Source of the DNA: Labia minor | Lineage: Eukaryota > Arthropoda > Insecta > Dermaptera > Spongiphoridae | Direction of reading: 5' to 3' | Assembly (NCBI GenBank): GCA_963082975.1 | Contig: OY720344.1 | Span: 6,063,580-6,127,579, forward strand | Length of the DNA: 64,000 nucleotides | Shown: positions 25,652 to 37,600 of the stretch, piece after piece | Layout of the letters: every line of letters starts with the position of its first letter | How positions within the stretch are numbered: position 1 is the stretch's first letter | Notes under the pieces: model-generated | The model's database searches: none | The model's input: only the letters and a program-made list of their open reading frames with translations | Told to the model about the DNA's origin: nothing | Position numbers and translations under genes: made by a program

Positions 25652-26176
25652 CTACAAGTGATTTTTTATACAATTTTTAATCATGTGAAAAATTATCAAA
25701 CATTTATCTTTATTTTTACTGTCACTTTAGAGAAAAAAACTCAAAATGTTATGGTAAAGACCCTCTTCCGGTTGAGCTACATTTCTCAAAAGTTGATAGA
25801 AAACTACGAATTTTGAATAATGCCTGTATACTGAATTTCATGATTCTAGCTAAAACTGTTTTTGCATAATCTTGTCTACATACATATACACGTACACACA
25901 CAGACACACATACACATACACAGACATTTTCCTCAACCTTAGTGAAAATTATTCAGGAACCTTCAAAACGTATAAAAACATAAAAATCTCAAGCAGTAAG
26001 TGTATATTTTTTGTATTTTTTGAATAAATTTACAATAACAAATATCAATATGTGGTTTAATTTACAAAAAATTCCCTTATAAATAAAAACAACCACCAAA
26101 GCTTTAATAATTTAATCAAAATCTCAACATTGAAAATTTTCGTGATCGCAAAATAATCTCTGACGAGATAGTAAAA
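25652..26176 (-). mobile_element. family A repeat (HINE-like) with a 120-bp insert
   Basis: Runs from tgatttttgataat-like 3' core sequence, through ttccggttgagctacatttctc and the (CA)n tract, to the 5' end gacgagatagtaaaaaa. Positions 26000-26120 interrupt it and match 13640-13735 reversed. The 3' stem-loop is missing. Confidence 0.65.
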
Positions 26177-26569
26177 AATATTCAATTTAATTTAATATTA
26201 TTTTTTATTTTTATTTTAAAAAATTTATCCATAATGATTTTCATTTTCAAAAATTATACATATCTAAATAATTGTTTCTTTGAGAAACATAAAAGAATGT
26301 ATAAGCATAGTTATTATAAAAATATTTCAAATTTATCTTTTAGTTATTTTTTTTTATATTACATAATTTAATAATTTATAATAACATAAGTAATATATTA
26401 ATTTGTAACTTTTTGTTTGTTATTTGTATCGAAATATTTTTTTATTAAATTATAATTTTCTCAAAATGTAAATGAAAACTTTTCTCAAAAGATTTTATAA
26501 TTATTATTATTATTATTATATATATTCCGGATGTTGAATACAAGATTTCAATTCTTTTGAGTTTATTTT

Positions 26570-27370
26570 TTCAAGAAATTGCTTCTGAATAGATCCATTT
26601 TCCGGCTATTTTGTGTTTGTGAGAATCGACCAAGCATCGTCATCTCTAAAGCCGTATGCTTAGTAGGTAGGTGCTGTCTAGTAAATGACTAAATAATGGC
26701 GTCAAGCCGCTTTCCGGACATTTTGTCTGACAAGAAAAGCAGTCATAGAAGAGCTTAGGATGAAGAGTGAGGAGAAAGGGAGTTAAATAAAGGGCCGGCC
26801 ACCAATCCATCCATACTTCCAATGAAGAAAATTCAAAGAATTTCCTTTTTCTGTTTGAGTTTCTTTTTTTTTACAGATTTATCAGAATGGTGAAGGCGTG
26901 GTAAAGAGAAGATGGAGATACTAGGGGCATACTAGAAGTGAAATGGGGTGGAGTGGGAGCTTTGTTATGTTCACCATTCCCCCCCCCCCTCTGCATTCCA
27001 TTCAAGCGAAAAGCCTATTAAGGGAAGGTGGGTGCCCTCTGTCATCCAATTCCCCATGAAGGGGATTAAAGGTACAGCCATTGGACCACCCCTAGGATTG
27101 GATTTGCAAAATTAATTAACCTCTACAACAATATTCATGGAATAACAAATGAAATATGATGATATTACACAAAGATAATAATATATCTTACGTAAGGACA
27201 GCGCCTATCAAGTGGATTGCCATTTAAGCGAGATAAATGTGTTCTATGATCAGTAGAACGGGTTCTCTCCACCTTTATCTTGATCTTTTTGATCGGAGAC
27301 GCTACTTTTTATCACGTGCCCAATTCTAATTTTGTTCCCAACTAGAGAAATTCTTTTACCAGGACTGGGA
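26570..27370. other. GC-normal region, no gene recognised
   Basis: Two stretches of balanced, non-repetitive sequence (26570-27110 and 27190-27390) separated by AT-rich DNA. I found no conserved frame. Could be regulatory. Confidence 0.25.
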
Positions 27371-28669
27371 AGTCGTTTGTTCTGTTTGTACCCCAACATA
27401 TATTTGTATAAGATATTATTTTAATTCTTACATTTTTACATAATTTAAATATTTATTGATATACGTTGATTAATATTATTATTATTATTAATATAAATAT
27501 TGACTCTTAATCGAATATATATTTTCTAATTAGCCAATATCATCATAAATCACACACAATATTAATATTTGTAAATGTAGATTGTAGATTGTAAATTATT
27601 GAATTGAACATGCCAATGATTGGAAATCGATTTTTGTAGTTTGATTTAATTTCCTAAAAATTCTAACATTATATTGGGTGTCTTGCAGTGATTTGCTTGT
27701 ACATTTTATTCTTTATTTCTAATTTATTTATTCCATAAAACAGATCGCAATTCTGTTTCTTAATTGTGGAAGCGTTTTGCCAATTTTTTTTTTGCTTCCA
27801 ATTTGTTTATGTTTTTCACTTATTGGTCTTATTAATTTGGATTAGGACTCTAATATTAATTACTTTTGTAAATTTTTTTTTAAATTATTATATTTAAAAA
27901 AAACGTAGGTTGGAAGTAGGATGGTAATAGTTTTTTTTTTTTAAATTGTTTGGCAAATGTGATATAACTTTAAATTTAATATAAATTCCTATAAAAACAA
28001 AAGTTGGGAGAGGGGAATTATGAGAGTTGGATCTTACCTTGGTTGTGTGAGGTGTAACAAGTCATCCAGTTTGTTGTTTTCTATGTATTCACTTACGTTT
28101 ACATAAGTAAAACAAATAAGGAATATGTATAGCAACAAACACAATGGAACTTATCACTCACTCACTTATTTGATAGTTTGATAGTTCGGTAAATTGACTA
28201 ACCAAACATATTTTTAATAATAATAATAATAATAATAATCACGTTTACAAACCTCCTCTTAAAAAAATTTTTTTTCTTTTTGTTTTCTAATCGGATTATC
28301 TTTTTTTTAAATAAATAAAAAAAATCTAAATGAATTACATACATACACACACCAGTCAATTTTATTTGTTACTAATATAATATCATGTTTGTTCATAAAA
28401 ATAGATAGAGAAAATAATAGAAATATTCTTAATCTTATTATAAAAACGCATTGTTAATTGTAATGAAATATTTAATAAATCTATTTGCCGTTGAGTGTCT
28501 TGTTTTTGTTGTACGATGAGGCGCCACAATAATATAACCACTATAACTACTATAAATAATAAATTAATAAAAATGTTTATATAAATATACATATAATAAT
28601 AAAATATTAAAGAAGCAACTATTATATAACACATAAATAGAGGTAATTGTCTAGTCAAAACTCTAATCT

Positions 28670-28985
28670 CTATTGACATTCAATTTGGCTACCATGTTTT
28701 ATTATTTGACCACCAAATGAGAGGGTTCCATTATTTTTCAGTTTTTATAAAATCATCCAATTAATTCATTTCCTATATTCAATCTGAATCAAAAATCAAA
28801 CTAAAAATTTAGTGAAGCCTTCTGCTGTCCAAATGAATAAAAACATGGTAGCTAAATATATGTATTTATATGCACACTTTAATAATTTTTATCTCGTAAT
28901 CTAGAAGCGACAGTGACATACTGCTTAAAGAAAGTTTGTTTGGAATCAAAAAAGGAATCCACTGATAAAATTTTATCTAAATCCA
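28670..28985. mobile_element. foldback element (family C), partial copy
   Basis: Contains the inverted pair gctaccatgttttatta (28688) and aataaaaacatggtagct (28836), and the right arm ggaatccactgataaaattttatctaaatcc, as in the other two copies. The outer left arm is missing. Confidence 0.65.
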
Positions 28986-30187
28986 TGTGTGTGTGTGTGT
29001 GTGTGTGATAGGTTAGACTAAACTAAACAATTACTCATCTTTTACAGAGTCTCTAAAACTACATAGAAGAATTGATCTTTCAGAGTATTATTTTCTGAAA
29101 AACGCATTTTAATTAAAGTGATTAATAAATACAGATAACAATAATAAGTATATGTAGGATATTAAATTTAATTATAAATTCAAGCATTCATTTTTTAAGC
29201 TGCCAGAACGATGGAAAATGGTCATCGACAAGAAGGGGAATATCTAATTGAATAAAGTTATATTTTTAAACAAAAATTCTGAATTTGCTTTCTTATTTGA
29301 AATCGGCAATAACTTAGTTGCCAACCCAATAGTTTGTTTCATCAATATAGTTTTTTCATATTCGTTTAATTACTAGTTGTTGTTGTACAATTAAATATTT
29401 TAAATTTTGTTTATACTTAAATATTATAACATTTAATAAAAACGTATTAAATTTACTGTGATTTATTAAATATGATTAATTAATTTTTAATACTAATACT
29501 TATTTGATTTGTGGTGCATTCTATGTTTTAGTATGTAAAACTTAAAAGAGAAGACTACTCTTATAATAAAAGTAACTATAACTACATTTTTATTTTATTT
29601 TAATTATATACTTATTTTTATTTATTTATTTATTTTTGCTGTGTCTTAATTTATTTTTTAATTTGTTATTATTATTTTTGCAGGCTTTTCCAATTTTTTT
29701 TTTTTTTTTTTTTTGCATAATACAAGTCACGTAAAGTAGAGTATATTTTGATAGAATGGTATATAAAAAAAGAACGAATGTGTACCTCCTTCTACCCTTA
29801 CAATGATTGAACATTTATAACCCTTACTGACAAGAGAGTAATTCATATATCCAGGCTTTCATTTCTACCCTCACTGGCGAGGATATTGTAATATATAGGT
29901 ATATTATTTTTGAAAGAAATATTCATTTTTGGGGTATGTCACAATGAAGGGGTGGTTTATTTATCAGAAAGTCACTTACATGAACAGCATACGTTTTTTT
30001 TCACCCCTCTGCCCTTTACTCATTTCATTTTAACCCTTTTCCTTTCCATTTCTATTACTTTCATTTCCTCTCATCTACCCAAATAGTAAATCTTTCCTCT
30101 TTCATTTCACGCTCACCGCAATTTTATATTAGAATATTTTTATAGACGACTGTTCGTTTAGGCCAATTCACAGATATAGTAGGTACT
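28986..30187. other. AT-rich stretch, no gene recognised
   Basis: (GT)n at 28985-29009, poly-T at 29694-29714 and otherwise unremarkable AT-rich DNA. Confidence 0.4.
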
Positions 30188-30535
30188 TATTAAGGGAATT
30201 TTTATTAAAAGACCACATTGTATAAAACTATTTATTAAATTAAAATAACTGTACAACGTTTCGACTGCTTATTCTGCAGTCGTTTTCATGGCTGCTGACT
30301 TCATGGTGATATTAAAAATTGGCGGGAGAAAATTGGAGCCAAAAATTGGCGCCAATATCACTGCCTATATAAGAGCTGACGTGTCCCATCACGGGTCAGT
30401 TCGCTTGAATCGGAGCAAGCGTACGATTGCTTGAAAACGACTGCAGAATAAGCAGTCGAAACGTTGTACAGTTATTTTAATTTAATAAATAATTTTATAC
30501 AAACAATGTAGTCTTTTAATAAAAATTCCCTTAAT
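30188..30535. mobile_element. family D inverted-repeat MITE, best copy
   Basis: Arms of roughly 100 bases (ttaagggaatttttattaaaagac...aacgtttcgactgcttattctgcagtcgtttt and its complement) enclose a 170-bp core with the palindromic-looking ggcgccaatatcactgcc. The ends read TTAAGGGAA and TTCCCTTAA. No frame. Confidence 0.75.
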
Positions 30536-30560
30536 AATTATCAAAATAACCACAAAAGCT

Positions 30561-32425
30561 TTAATAAATACATAGTAGGTACTTCTTGACGGGCTCTCCA
30601 ACGGTACCACCATTGGAACGCCCGAGGAATTTTTCTTTTTAAAAGAATCAATCTTAAAAAAATAAGAAATTACCTTATTAATTAAGATTTGCTAAGATCA
30701 CTCTTCCTTCTTCTATCCAGAACTATTCTGAGAATAAGAGCTCCATTGAGATTTGTTACAACAACGAAAATATATATATATATTTTATATTTACTAATCC
30801 TAATTTTTTACTCTTTATTAATAATTGTTTTTCAAATATATTTTATTCTTTTTATAAAAATTCATTTGGTATTTTTATCTTATTTTATTCACTAAATATA
30901 ATGATAACAAAACCCATCCGCGTTGGAATATCAAAAAAATTATTTATAATTAATAAAACAAACCTTACATCTATTTATTTTATCTCAATTCAATCTATAA
31001 ATTTATCCTTATAATTGTAAAATTACATTACAATGTGTTGACAAAAAAAATAAGGAGATCGTTATTAGTATTTAATTTATTAATTTATTTAATTCAAGCT
31101 TTCATATATAAAAGATTAAATCAGATATCAATGACAAAATGTACTTTATCTCAAAGCAATTTGGAGGGTTATCATCCGCTTTACTCTCCAGTTATGTCGC
31201 CTTTAAAATAAATATCATTTGTTTCAATCGAGTTTAATAAGAAAAACATTCATCATTTGAGTAAATATTATTATTTTTAGAATATTAGTATATTATTTTT
31301 TCAGATTCAAATATTGCAATTGATTCTATCATAATAATATCCAATTAATATATAAATAAACAACAAATGTTTGTTGTATGACACATATTGTTTATCTATA
31401 TTTCAATATATAATTATAAGTAGATAATATACGTATAAATATGTATTATATAAATATTTTATAAAAATATTTGTTTTTCTTTTATTTTTTCTATTTATTT
31501 ATTATTATTTTTTTTTTTTTTATTTAATAGAAACTCACTTAATTTAATTTTAAATTTAATCTAAAATAATAATAATGATGATGATGTAAATAAAAATAAT
31601 ACATAAATTATATTACATAATATTTTACTCTGATTGAGTTATTTCTCTTTATAATAGGAACATTCAATAATAAAAATATCTCTACTAGAGTAATGAGTGT
31701 TGTTTTTTATTCTCATAAAATAATAATGTTTATATATAATTATATAAATAATATATAAAATACAATGATCATTTATTTATAAATACAAATAATAAAATAC
31801 ATAATTAAAAATAAGTTATTATATAGGTAAGTAAGATATTTACAGTTGTAAAAAAATTAATATTAAAATTATTTGATGCTTAACCAAATTTGTTAAACGA
31901 AAGCTTAAAAAAGATCGATTTTTTTTTCTTTAAATTAAATTAAAATAAATAAACAGATATATATATAAGAAAATAATTTTGATTAGCTATATATCGTATT
32001 TATTCATAACAAGTTTCTGATTTATATTTTTATAAAATTAGCTTAAAAAAATTAATTATTTTTGAACAATTTGATAATGAATGAAATGAATATTTAATTT
32101 AGATAAATAAAATAAATAAAGTTGAAAATAAATTTCAAAAATGTTTTATTTATTTTATTGTACCTAATTTTATGCTATTATTCTGATATTTCTGATTCTT
32201 AATACTTAACAAAATAGATAAATGCAAATCTAATTAATAATAAAATATTATTATATTTACTTTTGTTATTTATTTAATGTATAAATAAATATTAATATAC
32301 AAGTGAAAGTTGTAATGAAGTGAAATCTAATCAAATTTTAAAATTTTAATTAATGAAAGCTATTATTAGAATAAATTCTTAATTTCATTAAATGTTTCTG
32401 AATACTTTTTTTATTTAAGATATAT
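30561..32425. other. AT-rich stretch, no gene recognised
   Basis: Very low GC with (TA)n, poly-T and ATT/ATA-type repeats. No terminal repeats or family frames seen. Confidence 0.4.
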
Positions 32426-32429
32426 AAAT

Positions 32430-33020
32430 TTAGTGGCTGGACAATTGGGAATGACATTCCTGGCTGGTTATAGTAGTGTTGGCTTTTGTCTAGGTAGACT
32501 GGATGGGTTGTTAATGATCCAATAGCCCCTGTGTAGTCTTTATGAAGCCGTGAAGAGTCCGCTGTCCTCACCTTGCTTTGTATCGTGAATCATGAAGATA
32601 TACGTAGTGGCCTCAACAGATAAGTCTCATCGTTCAGTTTGATGAAAAGTGATCGTTAGCGACTCTTTACTCATTATTTTTGAAAAGAAATGGAAAACTG
32701 CCATCCCTTTGTAACCCTGAACTCCTAGCGTGCGTTTACACATTTATAAGTCCTTTTTGAGATTACATTCAGAATTCTAGAAACATCCTATGCAGCTCAG
32801 TAGAGTGGCATAGATAGAAGAGTTCAATATAGATTACATCTATTGTAGCAGAATGCTGATTAACGTAGTGAGAATTGTTCAGCTTCGATGTGCGGATATC
32901 GCGTTCGTAGTCATCAGGTTGGAACCGCACCATCTAGTGAGGTCTTTGGAACTATTAATGGAGAATTCGCCCAGGGCTTTTTTGGCACCAATTTCAAAAC
33001 CCACATATATACTCGTAGGT
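32430..33020. other. GC-normal, non-repetitive region downstream of noggin
   Basis: About 590 bases of balanced sequence starting 1.5 kb past the noggin stop. The minus frame 32350-32571 and plus frame 32853-33038 show no recognised family. Candidates are a regulatory element, a noncoding transcript, or an unknown repeat present once here. Confidence 0.3.
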
Positions 33021-34414
33021 AATTTATTTATTTATTAACTAGAATGTATATTCTTTTTACGCCTTTCTATAATATATATTCTCAAAATCAAAAAAAAAAA
33101 AATCATTTCAACTAATTGACTTAATATATTAATATGATATTTTTATTAAGTCAAAAATTAGCTATTTCCAACTTCAAGTAAATATTAATATATATATATA
33201 TATATTAACATTATTAGATTAATGACAACTGGTTATCAAAATTTCAATTTTTTTTCTTCTATTTTTCTCTCAAAAGTTAATATTCATTATTTATAAAAAT
33301 TAATATTAAACTAAATATTAAAGTTCGTTAAGTGTTATGTTTATTGATTATATATATATATATATATATTTTTTTTTGCACATTCCAGTCACTCAGGGAG
33401 GGCACAAGTATATCATATTATATCATTTCTTATTTTAGTTTCCATTTTTATCGATCTAAACAATCTTAGGAATATACGGTTCGATATATAAAAAGAAGAA
33501 ATTATCTATTTATAATATAATATTATGAGATATGTAGTGGATTTATTTGTATAGGTCAATCATTTCAATATCAATCATTTTTAAATATTTCGTTCTAATT
33601 ATTATTTCAAATTATTATTTCAAGTATATATCTAGTCATTAAAAAATAAATTTTCTTGTTTAATTTTATTCAATTTTTACTAAATAATTTCGATATTAAA
33701 AATTTATAAAATATCTTAACATCTCAAGTGATTGATTATTTATCAATTGTCACAATGAATAATAATTAATTATATAAATACTCATAAAAATACTTAACTT
33801 ATTATAAGTCAAATTAATATAGAATTTGTTCATTTATTTATGATTATGTATATAAAATAAGTAAATGCTAAGTTTACTTAATCATTTAAATTAATTAATT
33901 AATTTAAGATCTTTTTATTATAATTTTAAGTGTTGTACAAATGAAAGTGGTCATACATATATTCGGTTTCAGAAATAAAATTCTTTCATGATATTCCTAT
34001 AAATTAGTCTACAAAAGAACGAATTAGTCCAGATAGGCTAAGTCATGAGTCATCCAGAGTGTCCCACGGTAAAGAAACTTGGCCAGTAATGTTTCTTGTT
34101 AAGAAAATTTAGAACTTGTACCACTGTTCCAATGATAAACTAACTGCCATCCTCATCCTCATCTTACAGGTGTGTCTGTAACATATTTAAGATGTTTACA
34201 TGTCTTTTGTATTAACTACTACTTAATTTGTATGAATATCATTAACTTGAATTTCTTATACTTCATTATATATGGCCACTTTCAATGGAATTGTCTATTA
34301 TAATAGATACTCTCTGTTATGTCATTATTTTAATGGTGTATTTCACTATACACCTAAAATACATCTATATATATTAAATAGAAAAATTTTAATAACAAAT
34401 AAAAATTAGCAAGT

Positions 34415-34420
34415 TTTATT
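34415..34420 (-). terminator. candidate polyadenylation signal of noggin
   Basis: AATAAA on the minus strand about 90 nt past the stop codon. In DNA this AT-rich the hexamer is frequent by chance, so it is only the nearest candidate. Confidence 0.3.
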
Positions 34421-34507
34421 ATTATTAAGATTATTATTTAGTTTTTTTTTTTTTAGTTTTTTTTTATTTTAGTTTTTTTTATTTTAGTTTTTTTTTTAAA
34501 TATAAGT

Positions 34508-34658
34508 TTAACATGAGCAGACACAATCTTCCGGTACAGGATACGGCACTTTGAGCCAAAGGCATCGATACTTCTTACGTCTTTTTTTACGTCGTTCTTG
34601 ATCTTTTCGTATCTGCTCTGCCGACCAAACATTGTTATTTTTGTTATTTTTCCTCAAT
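34508..34658 (-). CDS. nog: noggin exon 4 (basic insert and C-terminal CxCxC)
   Basis: Encodes residues 280-329 and TAA (34510-34508). The acceptor is ttttgttccag|ATTGAGG, and its first base completes the split CG|A codon. A basic stretch rich in RKK/RRKK (about 299-311) precedes Cys6 (312). The exon ends [17 protein letters not shown], equivalent to the noggin C-terminus with Cys7, 8 and 9. It lies 17.3 kb from exon 3. Linkage rests on matching phase, the splice sites and the family-specific ending, so it is inferred but strong. Confidence 0.92.
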
Positions 34659-37600
34659 CTGGAACAAAATAATAATAAAAAATAAATAATAAAATTAATA
34701 GAGTTATAATTAATTTTAATATTACAAGAATTAGTTAACTAGTTATTAGTATTTACTTAAATATGGAAAAATAATTTATTTATTAAAATTTTAAAAGTAT
34801 AAATTAATTCATTTACACGAAAAAATAAATGAATCATACAATTTAAACTCATAAAATAAAATAATATTCTAATCATTTTCTTGTAAAATTAATGTTTCTA
34901 ACGTATTAATCCAATTCTAAGTGACATTATTTTTTTATTCGTATCTATTCTTAGAATTCTATTTTTTAATTTTTTTTTATTATTACTAAACTACATAAAA
35001 TAGGATAATTATCTTGTTTTCTAGAGATAAATTATACATTTTATATATTAAGGAATATGTATATTCATAAAGATGATTGAAAAATGACTTGATATAAAAG
35101 CATATATAATATAAAGGAAATGTTTTTTTTTATTATTATTATTATTATGAAAACACGACATGTCTTCAAAGTGAATAAGTAAATAAAATTCCATTAAAAT
35201 AATACTAATTTTATAATAATATATCTCAACTGATTTCACTTGTCAATTCTAATGGCGGTTAAAATCTCTAATAATACTAAAATTATTTCAATTAAAAGAT
35301 TCATATATTTATTAACAATTTTTACATATATACATAATATTTTAACCATACATATCATTGTTTTCTTTTCTATATTTACGAGTATATATCATAGAGGGAA
35401 AAGATATTGAGCCATCTTCGCCTTTGAGATAGGCAACTCTCCTATCTTACTATCATATTCATTCATAAACTATGTGTTATTTTCCTGCATTGTAACACAC
35501 CCTCCCCTCTGACCTTATAAAAATTATAAAATTTTCAATCATTTAAAATTAAATTAATTTCTTTAATTTTGATTTAATTTGAAATAATTCAACAAAGTTT
35601 TATTTATAAAAAAAATCAACATAAATCAGTTTTTAATGTTAATAATTTTTATGTAATTTTAAATGGGTTTAATAATTGTTGAGAGAGATTTTATTTAAAA
35701 ACACAAAGCACAGTAGCTAAATAAGCCCTTTGTGCCGCAAGAGATTCTTCCATATAAAATCTCTACTCATATTTCATTTTCTCTCGTTATTCATTCTCCC
35801 TAGAAAAGTAAGTGGAATTGAAATTTGACATTTGACCAAAATTTCTATTATCTAAATGTTATTTGAAAAAAAAAATCATCCAAATCAATCATTTAAAAAT
35901 ATTATAGATTTTAATATTTTAATTTAGTATTTTATTTTTTAAAATTAACCAATAAAATTATCAGATCTTTAAAAATTAAAATTCATTAAAATATATTTTT
36001 ATTCTTAATTAATTTTCTACTCAAAACCAAAAGCTCAATGTATTGTATAAAAAAATGTTTATATTTATATCATTAATAGTTTAAGTGTTTTTTTTGTGTA
36101 TAAAAGCAAAATCTTGGTGTGGGCTTCTCTATTATTGCCCTGATGGAGAAAAACAGATAAAGATTTACCCAATAATTTAAAGGGTCATCTATATTGTACC
36201 AACATTTCTTTTAAAAGTTTGATTTTAAAAATGATGATAAAAATTTGAGACCTTTACTTTTTTTATCACTATTTAACATAATAATAATAATATTAATAAT
36301 AATAATAATGTCTAATATATTTATATTTGTGAAAGATTTATTAATTTATTCTTTTAAAAGTTTATCTTTACATTAATTTAATAAAATTATTAAATAATTA
36401 TTATATAATATATATGGAAATTTTATTCATGTTTTGATATTATTAATTAATATTAATAGGATATTTTAAAAATCGAGTTTTATCGATACTAGTAGAAATA
36501 CTAATACTAATAAATAATTTTGTTATATATTCTATCATTTTGATTATACTACAAAATACGAGTAAGTATTTAAAAAGTTGTTTTATTTCTTGATTTATAT
36601 TATAAATCTGTCTACTTTCCGAATTTTACTTTTTTTTATAAATATTCATTTTTTTCTCATTAATGATTAAGAAATCTTTTCTTAAGAGACAACTTTTGAA
36701 ACTACATTTATGTAGTTTATCCATTTGCCATGTTACTTAAATATGAATTCTTTTAATCTGTCTCTCTCTCTCTCTCTTTCTTTTGTGTGTGTGGGTGTCT
36801 GAATGTATCTCTTATGAATTATAAATCGTGATAATCTTATTTCACACTTGATTCCATCTTATTCTAAACTCTTTGATTGCTCGTGCATGTCTTTCATTCT
36901 TCTGTTGTTCTATAAAACTTGGAGAATATTGGAGTTGTTTTCATTTGTGAAGAAAAGGTTTAATAATATAAATTGACATCTGTCATTTGTTATTTATTGC
37001 TTAGCATGACGACTGTCGAGGTTAACAACTAAATAATCATTTAAAAAGAAATCAACTATACTACAATTATGAATAAAAAATAATTAATATACCAATCTCT
37101 AGAAAATCGATATAAATCGTGTAGAAAAAAAAAGAAAATTAAAAAAAATTAATTGTAATAAATTTTAATATTCTTTTTCTTTTTTAATGTTGGAGGGAAG
37201 AGGTTTTAATGTACGTAACGTAAGCTTTGTTAGCAACGAGTGAAAGGGCAGAGATTGAATTGTACCGCCTGAGAATGGCTGCTTAGGCAACCATCCGTTC
37301 TCATCTGCTGATAGGAAGCGGAACACCAGGCATTAAATCATGATTAATTTACCACAAGAAGGGTGAAGGAAGGATGAAACACATAACAATAGAGATAAAC
37401 TTGCTGTACTCTCATTACCATTTATTTACACATGTAAGCCAAGTTGAAATTTAATTAAACTTTTAATTAAAAAATTTATTTTAAATATTAAAAAAAAATA
37501 AAAAAAAAAAAAAATTAAAATATATATATATAAATACATTTATTTATTTATTAGTATTTTTTTAGTTGTTTTTTATTTATTTATTTATTTATAATAGTTA

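Noticed and set aside
30188-30535. Family D as a piggyBac element
   Set aside because: TTAA is present at the ends, but the next bases are GGG rather than CCC, no transposase is present, and similarity between copies may extend past TTAA.
33943-34288. Inverted pair tgaaagtggtcat / atggccacttttca as element termini
   Set aside because: Only about 17 bases match, no target duplication and no second copy.
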